In this document: one piece after another, positions 34,677 to 44,854 of the stretch
How the letters are laid out: each line of letters begins with the position of its first letter
Position numbering within the stretch: the stretch's first letter is position 1
Source of the DNA: Syntrophomonadaceae bacterium
GTDB lineage: Bacteria > Bacillota > Syntrophomonadia > Syntrophomonadales > Syntrophomonadaceae
Assembly (NCBI GenBank): GCA_012729835.1
Contig: JAAYCK010000108.1
Span: 1 to 64,000 of the forward strand
Length of the DNA stretch: 64,000 nt
Direction: 5' to 3'
Translations under genes and position numbers: made by a program
Notes under the pieces: model-generated
Database searches by the model: none
What the model was told of the DNA's origin: nothing
What the model saw: the letters and a program-made list of their open reading frames with translations, nothing else

Positions 34677-35492
34677 ATGTTTGATCTGGATCCCGAACTC
34701 CTGCATACAGCGGCAGAAAAACTGGAGTCAGGGGAAGAAATTACTATCATAACTGTGCTCGCGGATACGATGGGACAAGCATGCCGGCGAGGAACTATGA
34801 TGATCCTGGACCAATACGGGGAGACCATAGGGGGCAGTATCGCAGAAGAATTCTCGGAGAACATTCGGCAGGAGGCGCTGAAATGCATGAGCCGCGGCGT
34901 GTCCAGGCATTTATCCCTGTGCTCGGAAGCGGGGACCATGGAACTTTTTATTAAGGTCATCACCAATAAGGATCAATTGATCATAATCGGGTCCGGCAAC
35001 CTGGTGCAGGACATCTACCATATCGCCTCGATCCTGGGCTATCATATCATTATTGTTGACAGCCACCCGGAAACGCTCAACCGGGAGAGATTTCCGTTAG
35101 CCGCCGAACTTCTGCTGGGTGACGTAGTTGAGCAATTGAATACTTGTAATATTGACGAAAAGACCAGCGTCATAATTGTTTCCCATCATCATGAGGCGGA
35201 TCAAGCTGCCCTGCTGGCAGTGGCTAACTCACCCGCCAGGTATATCGGGGTTTTGGGCAATAAACGCAAGGTCACGGCTCACTTCAGCCAACTGAACGCT
35301 CTGGGTATCTCAGAAGATCTTATGGATCGGGTGCACGTACCGATCGGATTGGATCTGGGCGGACAAAAGACCGCAGAAATAGCCCTGGCAGTGATGGCTG
35401 AGGTTCAGGCCGTTAAGTATGGACGCACGGGAGGCTTCCTTACCATAAAGGGAGTTACCCGGGGTGTCGAACGGCGGGAAGAGCTTTTCTAA
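34677..35492 (+). CDS. XdhC/CoxI-family molybdenum-cofactor insertion protein
   Basis: A 271-aa XdhC family member. The N-terminal XdhC_CoxI region (residues about 8-75) is followed by a Rossmann-type domain with IIIGSGNLVQDIYHIASILG near residue 100 and YIGVLGNKRKVTAHF near residue 182. LDLGGQKTAEIALAVMAEV near the end is the usual XdhC C-terminal motif. XdhC proteins protect or sulfurate Mo cofactor for enzymes of the xanthine-dehydrogenase type, though no such enzyme is in the window. AGGAGGTG precedes ATG 34677, 45 bases after modC, so it is likely in the same operon. Confidence 0.92.
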   Translation: MFDLDPELLHTAAEKLESGEEITIITVLADTMGQACRRGTMMILDQYGETIGGSIAEEFSENIRQEALKCMSRGVSRHLSLCSEAGTMELFIKVITNKDQLIIIGSGNLVQDIYHIASILGYHIIIVDSHPETLNRERFPLAAELLLGDVVEQLNTCNIDEKTSVIIVSHHHEADQAALLAVANSPARYIGVLGNKRKVTAHFSQLNALGISEDLMDRVHVPIGLDLGGQKTAEIALAVMAEVQAVKYGRTGGFLTIKGVTRGVERREELF

Positions 35493-35533
35493 TATTAAAC
35501 TAAACGGGTTCGGCTAAGGTAGCCCTTCTACGC

Positions 35534-36370
35534 TCAGGCTGCCTGACGGCCCCATTCGTGCGGTTCAAGCACAGCGTTGATCTCAGCACCCAGCAGGATT
35601 ATCATGCTGGAAAGATATAGCCAGAGCAGAAGCACGATAAAGGCTCCCAAACTGCCATAGGTGCGTGAATAATTGGCGAAATGGTTGACATAGTAGGCGA
35701 AGCCCCAGGAGGTGCCCACCCAACCCAGGGTGGAGAACAGCGATCCGGGGATGACTCGCTGCCAGGAGGTCTTCCGGTTCGGAGCATAACGATAAAAGAG
35801 GATGAAAACCAGGAACATGACCGACAGTGGAAGCAGATAGCGAAATAGGTTCCAACTCACATGGTACAATTCGCTGATCCCCAGATAAGAGAAAAACATT
35901 TCTCCCAGCTGTTGGCCGGCCACCAGCAGAGTCAGAGCCAGGATAATGACCAGCACCAGGCCGATGGTGAAAACGATAGATATTAAGGTGTGCTTCCAGA
36001 AGGGCCGGGATTCTTGCTCTGAGTAAGCCTTGTTCACTCCTCTGATTAAGGCATTGACTCCGGTTATCGCTGACCATAGAGTGAAAAGCAGACCGAAGGA
36101 TAACAGGGTGTGGCGGCGCGTTGCCATGGTCTGGGCCACTACGTCCTGTACCAGATCATAAGCATTGGCCGGGATCAGCTGGGACAGATCGTACAGGGCC
36201 AGGTCTCCAGTAAGCGGTGTAAAACTGAGCAGGGTGAGCAAAAAAATGATGAAGGGGAAAAAGGCCAGGATCAGATAGTAACTCATTTGGGCACCCAGAG
36301 CGGGGATTTCATGAGCACCAAACCTTCCGTAAAACTCCAGGGCCAGCATCACCCAGCGACCTTGTTTCAA
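35534..36370 (-). CDS. YihY/BrkB-family membrane protein
   Basis: Integral membrane protein of about 278 aa with six predicted hydrophobic helices. Typical family segments are PALGAQMSYYLILAFFPF, NKAYSEQESRPFWKH, LPLSVMFLVFILFYRYAPNRK and GSLGAFIVLLLWLYLSSMIILLGAEINA. TTG 36370 is favoured because GGGAGG lies seven bases upstream; GTG 36388 is an alternative. The family was once misnamed ribonuclease BN; its true function, perhaps transport, is unsettled. It interrupts two Mo/W-related loci and runs the opposite way. Confidence 0.9.
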   Translation of the reverse strand: MKQGRWVMLALEFYGRFGAHEIPALGAQMSYYLILAFFPFIIFLLTLLSFTPLTGDLALYDLSQLIPANAYDLVQDVVAQTMATRRHTLLSFGLLFTLWSAITGVNALIRGVNKAYSEQESRPFWKHTLISIVFTIGLVLVIILALTLLVAGQQLGEMFFSYLGISELYHVSWNLFRYLLPLSVMFLVFILFYRYAPNRKTSWQRVIPGSLFSTLGWVGTSWGFAYYVNHFANYSRTYGSLGAFIVLLLWLYLSSMIILLGAEINAVLEPHEWGRQAA

Positions 36371-36489
36371 GCCAGCACCTCCCAGCACGATTTCCTATAA
36401 TCTATCATATATTATCCAGTCCCCGGTAAAAAGACTGATTTTGTCGGCAGTCGGCTGCTGTCCAATCAAGGGAGCTTTCCAGTGCGTAA

Positions 36490-36517
36490 TTGGGCAAAAA
36501 CCGGGTATAATTATAAT
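36490..36517 (+). promoter_or_regulatory. Promoter of the Mo-storage-like operon
   Basis: TTGGGC (36490-36495), 16 bases, then TATAAT (36512-36517), 23 bases before the ATG at 36541. Confidence 0.6.
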
Positions 36518-36540
36518 AGATCATAGATAGGAGGATTGGG

Positions 36541-36762
36541 ATGATGAGTAAGACCAAGATATTTGTCAGAGAGAGACACCAGATCGAAGAGGGAGAAAAG
36601 ATGCCCCGTTTTGCTATTGTCGGAGTGGCGGGAAGCGACCTTAAGCTCTATGCCAAGCATATACGCAAGATGGAGTTGGAGGAGATTGCTAGACAGATAG
36701 GCGCCGAGATCGTTTATCTCAAGGCTGGCAAGGGCGATGAAGAGATCGAGGTAGCACCCTAA
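36541..36762 (+). CDS. Conserved-looking 73-aa protein, partner of the Mo-storage-like gene
   Basis: A small soluble protein with a charged N-terminus and a compact core (RFAIVGVAGSDLKLYAKHI, then ELEEIARQIGAEIVYLKAGKGDEE). I do not recognise a family. AGGAGG precedes ATG 36541, and the next gene begins 23 bases after its stop with its own good ribosome site. It is thus a real gene likely expressed with the amino-acid-kinase-fold protein. It could be a regulator or second subunit of it. Confidence 0.7.
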   Translation: MMSKTKIFVRERHQIEEGEKMPRFAIVGVAGSDLKLYAKHIRKMELEEIARQIGAEIVYLKAGKGDEEIEVAP

Positions 36763-36785
36763 AGAAATGTGGAAGGAGATAGGAC

Positions 36786-37619
36786 ATGCCGCTGATTCGG
36801 GAGAGGGATAGCAAGCGACTCCATGTAAAGAGCAAACTGATGGGAGAATCCCTGGTCGGCAAGGGCTTCCTGGCTTCCCTGGAATATGGGGAGCCTTTTC
36901 GCGCCTTGCCGGATGTCAACGTATTGAAGATCGGGGGCCAGAGTATCACCGATATTGGCGCTTCAGCAGTGTTGCCTATCATTAAGGAAGTAGTAGAAAA
37001 TGCTGCCCGGCATAAGATGATCCTGGCTACCGGGGGCGGCACCCGTTCCCGGCATGTCTACGCGGTGGCCATGGAACTGGGGATGCCGACCGGAGTGATC
37101 GCCAAACTGGGTCAGAGTGTATCTGAGCAGAATGCCTTAATGATATCCACGCTGCTTTCGCCATATGGCGGGATCAAGTTGGGACATGACGATATTTCCA
37201 AACTGGCAGCTTATTTTCGCCAGGGCTGCATCCCGGTCGTGCATGGCATGCCGCCCTACGGCTATTTCGAGCACCTGCCCCGCGAGGGAAGGCTGCCCCC
37301 CAACCGCACCGATGTAGGTACCTTTCTGCTGGCTGAAGTGATCGGCGCCAAACAATGTATCTTCGTCAAGGATGTCGATGGTTTGTATACGGACAACCCC
37401 AAGGTTGATCCCAATGCTGAGTTCATCAGCCGCATCGGAGCAGCAGAGTTGATCGAACGGGATCTGGAGGATCTGGTAGTGGAAAGGGCCTTGCTGGAGA
37501 TGATCATCAATGCCCGAAGTGTTAAGCAGATACAGATCGTAAATGGACTCAAGCCGGGCCTGCTGACTCGAGCGCTTGACGGTGAGCATGTGGGTACGAT
37601 CATTTATCAGGATGTTTAA
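36786..37619 (+). CDS. Molybdenum-storage-protein-like (MosA/MosB) amino-acid-kinase-fold protein
   Basis: A 277-aa protein closely resembling the Mo/W storage protein subunits of nitrogen fixers such as Azotobacter. Matching stretches are NVLKIGGQSITD (near residue 45), GGGTRSRHVYAVAMELGMPTG, GQSVSEQNALM, GMPPYGYFE, PPNRTDVGTFLLAEV, CIFVKDVDGLYTDNPK, and the C-terminal VKQIQIVNGLKPGLLTRAL followed by GEHVGTII. Those proteins form hexamers that pack polyoxomolybdate or -tungstate using ATP. Only one such gene is present, so it would be a homo-oligomer. A uridylate-kinase role is less likely given the storage-type motifs. It lies 2.2 kb after modABC. Confidence 0.85.
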   Translation: MPLIRERDSKRLHVKSKLMGESLVGKGFLASLEYGEPFRALPDVNVLKIGGQSITDIGASAVLPIIKEVVENAARHKMILATGGGTRSRHVYAVAMELGMPTGVIAKLGQSVSEQNALMISTLLSPYGGIKLGHDDISKLAAYFRQGCIPVVHGMPPYGYFEHLPREGRLPPNRTDVGTFLLAEVIGAKQCIFVKDVDGLYTDNPKVDPNAEFISRIGAAELIERDLEDLVVERALLEMIINARSVKQIQIVNGLKPGLLTRALDGEHVGTIIYQDV

Positions 37620-37695
37620 ATAATACCAGCGAATCCACCCCGACTTATATTAAGCACACTATCTTCGATAATAAGTATCTGTGGCGGAGTGGACA

Positions 37696-38754
37696 TCATA
37701 TTAGACCTTCGTCAGTGGCAGAATCACCTTTGAGGTTGGCGTATATAGCCTGAGGTATACGGCTCAAAGCCAATTGTTGCTCAACTGCGCCTATTTCATA
37801 AGCGCTTTTAGGCATGCCATAGACTACGCAGCTTTCCTCATTTTGCCCGATAGTTCGGGCCCCTTTCCGGCGCATGGCCAGAAGTCCCCGGGCTCCGTCT
37901 GTACCCATACCGGTTAAGATGATGCCGATCATATTGTTGGCATGATCAATACATGAGTTAAACAGTACATCGACCGATGGACAATGGCCATTGACTCGAT
38001 CGCCCGACCGGCATTCGATGGTAAAAACCCCGCTTTTTTTCTTTAAGCGCATATGGGCGTCTCCAGGAGCTATCAATACCCGGCCGGGCTTGACCCGGTC
38101 ACCATCCCGGGCTTCGATGACCTCCATCAGGCAGGTATTATTCAGGCGTTCGGCATACATGCGCGTAAAGACGGGAGGCATGTGTTGCACGATCAAGGTG
38201 CCAGGGATACTGCGAGGGAGCATCTTCAATATGTAGGAGATAGCCTCAGTGCCGCCGGTGGAAGCGCCGATCGCGATCATTGTCTCTTCCGACGCTGATC
38301 CGATCCGGTCGAGCACCCGCTGGTTGACTTCGCTTTTCCAGTGCCCGACCTTGGCCGTAGATGCTATCTTGATCTTTACTATAAGCTCTTTAATAAGGCT
38401 TTCCAGGCTAATACGATTATTAGCATCAGGTTTCACCACAAAATCAACTGCCCCGGCATGCAGGGCTTCAAAAACTTTAGTGCTCAAACCGCTGACCATT
38501 ATGGCCGGCAGCGGGTATTGCGGCATTAGCTTCTTCAGGAATTCGATACCGTCCATGCGCGGCATTTCTACATCCAGAGTAATAACATCGGGGCGGGTCT
38601 GGATGATCATATCGCGTGCTGAGTATGGGTCAGAGGCACAGCCGACTACCTCTATACCAGGGTCATTTCCTATCTCCCGAGCCAAGGATTCCCGGAAAAC
38701 CAGGGAATCGTCTACGATTAGAACCTTGATTTTCTTATTTTTCAGCAACCGCAT
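37696..38754 (-). CDS. cheB: CheB chemoreceptor methylesterase/deamidase
   Basis: A 352-aa protein: receiver domain (LIVDDS, VITLDVEMPRMDG, VVKP) followed by the CheB catalytic domain. The Ser-His-Asp triad is in GASTGGTE, VQHMPP and GMGTDGARG. It removes methyl groups from chemoreceptor glutamates when phosphorylated by CheA. It begins directly after the cheR stop and is the last gene of the cheY-A-W-mcp-R-B run. Confidence 0.97.
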   Translation of the reverse strand: MRLLKNKKIKVLIVDDSLVFRESLAREIGNDPGIEVVGCASDPYSARDMIIQTRPDVITLDVEMPRMDGIEFLKKLMPQYPLPAIMVSGLSTKVFEALHAGAVDFVVKPDANNRISLESLIKELIVKIKIASTAKVGHWKSEVNQRVLDRIGSASEETMIAIGASTGGTEAISYILKMLPRSIPGTLIVQHMPPVFTRMYAERLNNTCLMEVIEARDGDRVKPGRVLIAPGDAHMRLKKKSGVFTIECRSGDRVNGHCPSVDVLFNSCIDHANNMIGIILTGMGTDGARGLLAMRRKGARTIGQNEESCVVYGMPKSAYEIGAVEQQLALSRIPQAIYANLKGDSATDEGLI

Positions 38755-39570
38755 CTACCCCTTTTGATATACAGATGGCCTTATATAACGATAAGGGATA
38801 TCTTGCCGATTCAATGCTTCAGACAGTCCCACAAAAAAGTACCCTCCGTCGGCGGTAATATCATAAAAAGCATTGATTAATTTCTTTTTGGTACTGCTGT
38901 CAAAGTAGATCATTACATTTCGACAAAATATTATATGAAATTTTTTCTTAAAGGGGAAAGGTTGGTTCATCAGATTATAATATCTGAAAATAACTTCGTT
39001 CTTAATCTGCGGGACCACGGCCCGGCGCTCACTGTCCACTGCCTTAAAGTATCGGCGCTGCCAGGCTTCTGGGATATTATCCAGATCCCCCAGGTCATAT
39101 ATGCCGCGTTTAGCCTGTTCCAGTACCCTTGGCGAGATGTCGGTAGCCAGGATCCGGGTATCCCAGGCACTTTTATGAGCCCCGAAGTAGTCAGCGATGA
39201 GCATCGCCAGGGTATAGGCCTCCTGCCCGCTCGAACAACCGGCACTCCAGATGCGAAGGTCCAGGTCGGGGAGGTTTTTAATTATTTCAGGCAGAACCGT
39301 GGTTTTTACATAAGTAAAATGGATAGCTTCCCGCATAAAATAGGTGTGATTAGTGGTCAGGCGGCTGACCAGGGTCTGCAAGGCTTCCCCACTGGAATCG
39401 CTGGCCAGGTACTGCAGGAAGCTGGTGAAATCATGCATGCCTTTTTCCTGCAGTACCGATTGCAAGCGGGCGATTACCAAGTATTTTTTGGTATCGGGCA
39501 GGTTAATCCCGAAATTTTCTTTAATAAAAGCGGTCAGCATATCAAACTCTCGGTCACTTATGGTAAGCAT
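38755..39570 (-). CDS. cheR: CheR chemoreceptor methyltransferase
   Basis: A 271-aa SAM-dependent methyltransferase with the N-terminal helical CheR domain and the catalytic domain. RIWSAGCSSGQEAYTLAMLIAD near residue 105 and HIIFCRNVMIYFD near residue 213 are typical. It methylates glutamates on receptors such as the MCP encoded upstream. The ribosome site is weak, so translation may be coupled to the mcp gene, whose stop is 11 bases upstream. Confidence 0.97.
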   Translation of the reverse strand: MLTISDREFDMLTAFIKENFGINLPDTKKYLVIARLQSVLQEKGMHDFTSFLQYLASDSSGEALQTLVSRLTTNHTYFMREAIHFTYVKTTVLPEIIKNLPDLDLRIWSAGCSSGQEAYTLAMLIADYFGAHKSAWDTRILATDISPRVLEQAKRGIYDLGDLDNIPEAWQRRYFKAVDSERRAVVPQIKNEVIFRYYNLMNQPFPFKKKFHIIFCRNVMIYFDSSTKKKLINAFYDITADGGYFFVGLSEALNRQDIPYRYIRPSVYQKG

Positions 39571-39581
39571 GCTGGTGTGAG

Positions 39582-42092
39582 CTAATACTTACCGAATTCA
39601 TGATCATCCAGGGCTATTTGGATCTTTGGCATATTATTGGCCTGGACCCCGTGCTTTAGCTCCTGATCAGAAGTCGCCTCCCGCCTCTGCATCATTCGAG
39701 CAATTTCCGGATGGACATTGGGTAAGCTGGTGAAACCTGCTGTTTTCTTGAGCTTGAATCGGGCTATCCGGTTTTTCAGGAGATCAGCCTGACTGGCCAG
39801 TTGTTGTGAAGCCGCAGCACTTTCTTCCGAGATGGCGGTGTTCATCTGGATAACATCAGCGACCTGGGTGATTCCTTGATTGATCTGGGCAATGGCCGTT
39901 GCCTGATCATTTGATGCAAGCGCTATATCTGCTACCAAGTCGGTGACCTGTTTTACTCCGCTGACGATGTCACCCAAAGCCGAAGCGGTAGTACGGGCGA
40001 TCTGGGTGCCAGTATCTACTTTCTTAATGGAGCCTTCGATCATTATGGTGGTTTCCTTCGCGGCGTTGGCACTGCGGGCGGCCAGATTCCTCACCTCTTC
40101 GGCGACTACCGCAAACCCTTTGCCCTGCTGTCCGGCCCGGGCAGCTTCTACTGCTGCATTCAGGGCTAGAATGTTGGTCTGGAAGGCGATCTCGTCAATC
40201 ACTTTAATGATTTTGGAGATGTTGTTAGACGATTCATTGATCTCTTCCATAGCCCGCAGCATCTCCTGCATTTGCTCATTGCCTTCGCTGGCCTGAGCGG
40301 CAGCAGAGATGGCCAGATCATTGGCCTGGTTGGCCTTCAGTGCGTTCTGACGTGTCTGTGCTGCGATTTCAGTGATAGAAGCGCTAACCTGCTGAATAGA
40401 ACTGGCTTGTTCAGTAGCAGCCTGGGATAGGGCTTGACTGCCATCGGACACCTGGCCTGATCCCGAGGCTACCTGCTCACCAGCGCTGTTAATCTCGTCC
40501 ATGGTGCCATTGAAGGAGTTCAGTATATTATTGATGGCATCTTTCATAGCCACGAAGTCGCCTCTATAATCCTTAACTATTGATATGTCCAGGTTGCCAT
40601 GTGACATCTCCTGGAGCACGGAGGCGATCTCCTGTATATAACTGGACAGGGTTTCCAGGGTATCGTTCAGCGCATTTTTGATGGCGGCATGGCTTCCACG
40701 GTATTCACCTACCACTCTTTGCTGCAAGTTGCCCTGGGACATTTGGTAGAGTACCGCAGAGGCTTCATTTATCGGCTCAATAACCGCATCCAGGGTCTGG
40801 TTGACGCCTGCGACGATAACACGGAAATCACCCTGATGGCGGGATAGGTCAGCCCGGGTGTCGAGTTTGCCTTCCACAGCGGCCTGAGCCAGCATATTAG
40901 CATCGGTAATGAGCAGATTGACTGCATCGATACAGGTGTTGAGGTTGTTTATTATGGTATTGAAGTCGCCATGATATTCATCTGAGATTTTTGGCGGGAT
41001 ATTGCCCCGGGCAATACCGGCAATGTATTCTGCGGTTACATTGATAGGAGCCACCATGGCCTCGATCAGTCGGTTGACGGCGGCGATAAGCTGGCCCCAG
41101 GCTCCGGGGAAACTGGCTGCATTGCCGCGCACCTCCAGATTGCCCTGCTCGGTGGCTGCCCCCAGGGCCAGGAGCTCTTCGCTGGTTGCACTGATGGTAT
41201 CCAGCATGGCCTTGAGGCTTTGCCCCATTATATCCTGGTCGGACCTGACCTCGGCGCTTACGTTTATATTACCGGCCGCAATGTTCTGGGCCAGAGCGGC
41301 CTGAGCCTTGATATTATTCACCATCTGACTGAATGAATTCATGAGCACACCGATCTCATCGCGGGCATTGGATTCTACATTGACATCGATATTACCAACC
41401 GCCAATTGGTCAGCAGCAGTGACCAGTTGGTTGATAGGTCGGGTAATGACCCGGGAAATGAACACTCCCAGACCTAATGCCATGAGGATGCCGAGAGCAA
41501 TGAAGATTATCATCTCACGGGTGGCCTTAGCAGCAGTGGCTGCATTCTGAGCCGCCTGTTCTTTTGCCAACTCTTCATTGATCAATACCAGCTTATGAAT
41601 TGCCTGGCGTTCACTTTCCGCCGCTGCTAATTGTTTTTCATCGGTCAGGACAGCGGCTGCCGCATCATTATTACCTTGCTTGGCCAGATCTATCACCTGG
41701 TTCAAATAGTTTACATAGACCGTGCGGGTTTCCTGAAAGGCGGCCATAGCCTCCTTTTGTTCGTCAGTGGTAATAGTCTTGTTATAGCGTTCTACATTTT
41801 GATCCATGATTGCCCGGTTTTCCTGGATTTGCTGGTCAATTACCGCGGCTTTTTCCAGGTTGGGGGCTAAGGCTAGATCACGGGTGGCAGTCATGACATT
41901 TTCGAAATTAACTGCGATAGTACTGATATAATCCAGGGGGACCGTAGTCTTTTCATATAACTGGGTGTCAGCCTGGGTTATGGTATCGATGTTCTTTATA
42001 CCTACATAACCAACTAATCCTGTTACCAGGGCCACCAGGGTAAAGCCCAAAACAAGCTTTATTCCAATCCTCATGTTAGCAAACCACTTCAT
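39582..42092 (-). CDS. Methyl-accepting chemotaxis protein with poly-HAMP array
   Basis: An 836-aa receptor. A first TM ([21 protein letters not shown]), a 4HB_MCP-type ligand domain (about residues 32-190) and a second TM (near 193-213) come first. They lead into a HAMP ([17 protein letters not shown]) and at least three further HAMP-like units ([18 protein letters not shown]-type segments, [32 protein letters not shown]). The signalling hairpin is intact: [21 protein letters not shown]. The C-terminal tail lacks an NWETF pentapeptide. GAGGAGG precedes ATG 42092. Confidence 0.95.
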   Translation of the reverse strand: MKWFANMRIGIKLVLGFTLVALVTGLVGYVGIKNIDTITQADTQLYEKTTVPLDYISTIAVNFENVMTATRDLALAPNLEKAAVIDQQIQENRAIMDQNVERYNKTITTDEQKEAMAAFQETRTVYVNYLNQVIDLAKQGNNDAAAAVLTDEKQLAAAESERQAIHKLVLINEELAKEQAAQNAATAAKATREMIIFIALGILMALGLGVFISRVITRPINQLVTAADQLAVGNIDVNVESNARDEIGVLMNSFSQMVNNIKAQAALAQNIAAGNINVSAEVRSDQDIMGQSLKAMLDTISATSEELLALGAATEQGNLEVRGNAASFPGAWGQLIAAVNRLIEAMVAPINVTAEYIAGIARGNIPPKISDEYHGDFNTIINNLNTCIDAVNLLITDANMLAQAAVEGKLDTRADLSRHQGDFRVIVAGVNQTLDAVIEPINEASAVLYQMSQGNLQQRVVGEYRGSHAAIKNALNDTLETLSSYIQEIASVLQEMSHGNLDISIVKDYRGDFVAMKDAINNILNSFNGTMDEINSAGEQVASGSGQVSDGSQALSQAATEQASSIQQVSASITEIAAQTRQNALKANQANDLAISAAAQASEGNEQMQEMLRAMEEINESSNNISKIIKVIDEIAFQTNILALNAAVEAARAGQQGKGFAVVAEEVRNLAARSANAAKETTIMIEGSIKKVDTGTQIARTTASALGDIVSGVKQVTDLVADIALASNDQATAIAQINQGITQVADVIQMNTAISEESAAASQQLASQADLLKNRIARFKLKKTAGFTSLPNVHPEIARMMQRREATSDQELKHGVQANNMPKIQIALDDHEFGKY

Positions 42093-42127
42093 TATGCTAC
42101 CTCCTCTTTGATCACCCGTGCAGCTAA

Positions 42128-42634
42128 CTAGGCAATCTCCGAAAGCCGGGTGTATTCTTCACTGCCCAGGAGTTTCTCACAGTCCAGCAGGAGTTTTACT
42201 GCGTCACCTACTTTGCCGATTTTATGGATGTACTTTTGGTGGAATCCGGCCCGCCCATCTGGGGGGTCGACTATCTCTTCGTCGTTGATGTTGAGCACCT
42301 CCGTGACATTGTCAACGATCAGGCCTACCGACAAGTCGTTGATATCAACCACGATAATACAGGTGCGGTCGTTGTATTGACGAGCTTCCTTATTGAAACG
42401 GAGGTTGATATCCATCACGGGGATTATCTTTCCCCGCAGATTAATGATGCCCTTAATATAAATGGGCACCTCGGGCACCTCCGTGATCGACTGGATACCC
42501 CCGATGATTTCAGTGACATAGCGGATCTCTATGCCGTATTCTGCTTTTCCCATCATGAAGGTCAAGAACTTGCCTTTTTGAGTATCCTCTTCTGCTGCAA
42601 AGATATCTTCTTGCGCACTCCTCAATGGTTTCAC
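42128..42634 (-). CDS. cheW: CheW coupling protein
   Basis: A 168-aa CheW-domain protein ([53 protein letters not shown]) that couples receptor to CheA. The start is GTG 42634, or TTG 42625, which has AGAGGTG six bases upstream. It lies between cheA and mcp. Confidence 0.95.
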   Translation of the reverse strand: MKPLRSAQEDIFAAEEDTQKGKFLTFMMGKAEYGIEIRYVTEIIGGIQSITEVPEVPIYIKGIINLRGKIIPVMDINLRFNKEARQYNDRTCIIVVDINDLSVGLIVDNVTEVLNINDEEIVDPPDGRAGFHQKYIHKIGKVGDAVKLLLDCEKLLGSEEYTRLSEIA

Positions 42635-42667
42635 CTCTTTCCTGAATCCACTAATAATGAGTAATGT

Positions 42668-44722
42668 CTATAATTTCAACAGGCTGGAAACGTCCAGGAT
42701 CAAGCTAATACTGCCATCACCCAGCAAGGTGCAGCCCGAGATTCCTTTTATATTGCTGTTCTGAAGCTTGATATAGTTGGGGAGAGGTTTGATGACGACC
42801 TGTTGTTCGCCCAGCAGGGAATCAGCCAGTAAGCAAATAGTCTCGCCATTATGCTCAAGCTGCAGCACGATGCCATCGTTGATATTCCGGGCAGCGGGGT
42901 GAACATGGTAAAGTTGATAGAGGCGGAGCAGCGGATGGCACTTCCCCCGGATAAATATCATTTCATGGCCGTCGGGGTCACAGACCAGTTCATCCTCGGT
43001 TATTTGAAAGGCTTCACGGATGGAGTTTATCGGAATGGTGTAGCGGTTTCTACCGACTTGAATGGTCATACCGTCGATAATGGCCAGGGTTAGCGGGATC
43101 TTTAGCGAGATGGTCGTGCCCTGTCCGGGTATGCTGTCGATCAGAACGCTTCCTCCGATGGCCTGGATATTACGTATTACTACATCCATGCCCACCCCAC
43201 GTCCCGAGAATTGAGTGACTCCATCGCGGGTAGAGAAGCCGGGCAGGAATATAAAGGAAAAGATCTCCTTTTCACTGAGCTCAGCTTCGCTCTTATCGGT
43301 CAGACCGTGTTCCTGGGCCCGGGCCAGGATCTTGTATTTATCCAGTCCCCGTCCGTCATCCTTGACCTCGATCCATACGTCACCGCCGAAGTTTTTAGCT
43401 TCAATAGACAAATGGCCTTCGGGGCTCTTTCCTGCCGTTAACCTTTCTTCGGGGGTTTCCAGGCCATGATCAAGTGAGTTGCGTACCAGGTGCATCAGAG
43501 GATCTGATATCTGTTCGATAACATTTTTGTCTACTTCGGTATCGGCGCCGACCAGTTCAAGTTTGACCTTTTTTTGTATCTTATGGCTCATATCACGAAC
43601 CAGGCGGTTCATCTTCTGGAAGGTGTTGGCGAGTGAAACCATACGCAGGGCCATAGCGGTATCCTGCAGGTCATTGGTGATTTTTTTCAACTGGCGGGCT
43701 TCTTTATAAAAATTATCCAGGTTCAGGCCTTCCAGTTCAGGATTTTGGGTTACCATAGCCTGAACTATGACCAGTTCGGCAACCAGATCCATCAACCGGT
43801 CCAGTTTGGAGACACTTACATTAATCATGGATTGATGAATTGATGGTGAAGGTGAGTCAAATCGCTCTGGTGCAGGCGGGATGGTGGCGGCTGCCGGTCC
43901 TGGTCGTTCAGGCCGACAGCCGCGTGGTGACCCCCGATCGATTTCAGATTCCGGGGGGGCGGGGCTGAGTTGGAAGTGGTCTACGCAAGCGGATCTTTGA
44001 AAAAAGCTATCCAGGTATTCCTGGCTATGCGGGCTATTAAAGCTGATATAGAAACCTTCACTTCTTATCAATTCAATAGAAGCGTCACTGTCAGCTATAT
44101 CATCGGGATAGAATTTTATATTACCGGCTATTTCCTTAAGATTATGAACGATTAAAAATGCCCTGACGTTTTCCATCTGGCAACTCTCGCTGAAATGGAT
44201 CACTGCCTCGTAGCGGGGACCTCCTTCGGGCTGCGGACCCCGCTCACTGCTGCTGATGTAAAAGAGCGCTTTTTCTGATTCGGGAGAGGTGGCTGGTGGG
44301 GCTTGTTCTTCACTTTGTCTGCCCTTTAAGGCCGCTAAATAATCACTGGTCTTCTCGATCAAGCTCTGGGGATTCGAGCCGGATTCTTCTTCACTGTCAA
44401 TAAAAGCTACTTCGTTTTTTATAAAGTCTACGCACTCCAAAACCAGATCAGTAAGCGCGGGATGGTCGATGCCGATGCCGGGATGCTCCCTTAAATAATG
44501 AAATAGATCCTCTGCTGCATGAGCCAGAGAAGCGATATTGTCAAAGAGCATCATCGCAGCAGAGCCCTTTATGGTATGCATGATACGGAATATTTCGTTA
44601 ATAGAGGCATCCAGGTTGCTGCTTTTTTCACTGCTGATAAGTGATTGCTCTAAGTGTTCCAGTTGATTCAGGGTTTCAAAGATGAACATATCCAACATTG
44701 GTTCCCGCTTTGAATCGCTCAA
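42668..44722 (-). CDS. cheA: CheA chemotaxis histidine kinase
   Basis: A 684-aa CheA with P1 Hpt (phospho-His in IMHTIKGSAAMM), a P2-like region, P3 dimerisation helices (SVSKLDRLMDLVAELVIVQ), P4 ATPase (LVRNSLDHGLETPEERL, DDGRGLDKYK, FSGRGVGMDVV) and a P5 CheW-like domain. TTG 44722 is chosen because AAGGAGGTGA lies eight bases upstream; the ORF could extend to ATG 44752, but that start has no ribosome site. The P1 histidine and kinase residues are intact. It phosphorylates the CheY encoded just upstream and CheB downstream. Confidence 0.96.
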   Translation of the reverse strand: MSDSKREPMLDMFIFETLNQLEHLEQSLISSEKSSNLDASINEIFRIMHTIKGSAAMMLFDNIASLAHAAEDLFHYLREHPGIGIDHPALTDLVLECVDFIKNEVAFIDSEEESGSNPQSLIEKTSDYLAALKGRQSEEQAPPATSPESEKALFYISSSERGPQPEGGPRYEAVIHFSESCQMENVRAFLIVHNLKEIAGNIKFYPDDIADSDASIELIRSEGFYISFNSPHSQEYLDSFFQRSACVDHFQLSPAPPESEIDRGSPRGCRPERPGPAAATIPPAPERFDSPSPSIHQSMINVSVSKLDRLMDLVAELVIVQAMVTQNPELEGLNLDNFYKEARQLKKITNDLQDTAMALRMVSLANTFQKMNRLVRDMSHKIQKKVKLELVGADTEVDKNVIEQISDPLMHLVRNSLDHGLETPEERLTAGKSPEGHLSIEAKNFGGDVWIEVKDDGRGLDKYKILARAQEHGLTDKSEAELSEKEIFSFIFLPGFSTRDGVTQFSGRGVGMDVVIRNIQAIGGSVLIDSIPGQGTTISLKIPLTLAIIDGMTIQVGRNRYTIPINSIREAFQITEDELVCDPDGHEMIFIRGKCHPLLRLYQLYHVHPAARNINDGIVLQLEHNGETICLLADSLLGEQQVVIKPLPNYIKLQNSNIKGISGCTLLGDGSISLILDVSSLLKL

Positions 44723-44783
44723 CTTTATGCTCACCTCCTTGAAGTGATCCATTATATCTATTTGCTCTCTGCAAATTTATTGT

Positions 44784-44830
44784 AAAAAAGACGGGGAGCG
44801 AGATCCGTGGGCATTGGACCTGCGTCCCCG
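44784..44830 (-). terminator. Possible terminator between cheY and cheA
   Basis: On the minus strand CGGGGACG and CGCTCCCCG pair around a loop of about 30 bases and are followed by TCTTTTTTAC. It lies 25 bases past the cheY stop and could reduce read-through into cheA, giving more CheY than CheA. Confidence 0.5.
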
Positions 44831-44854
44831 CATATGCTGGGAAGGGGGCAAATC

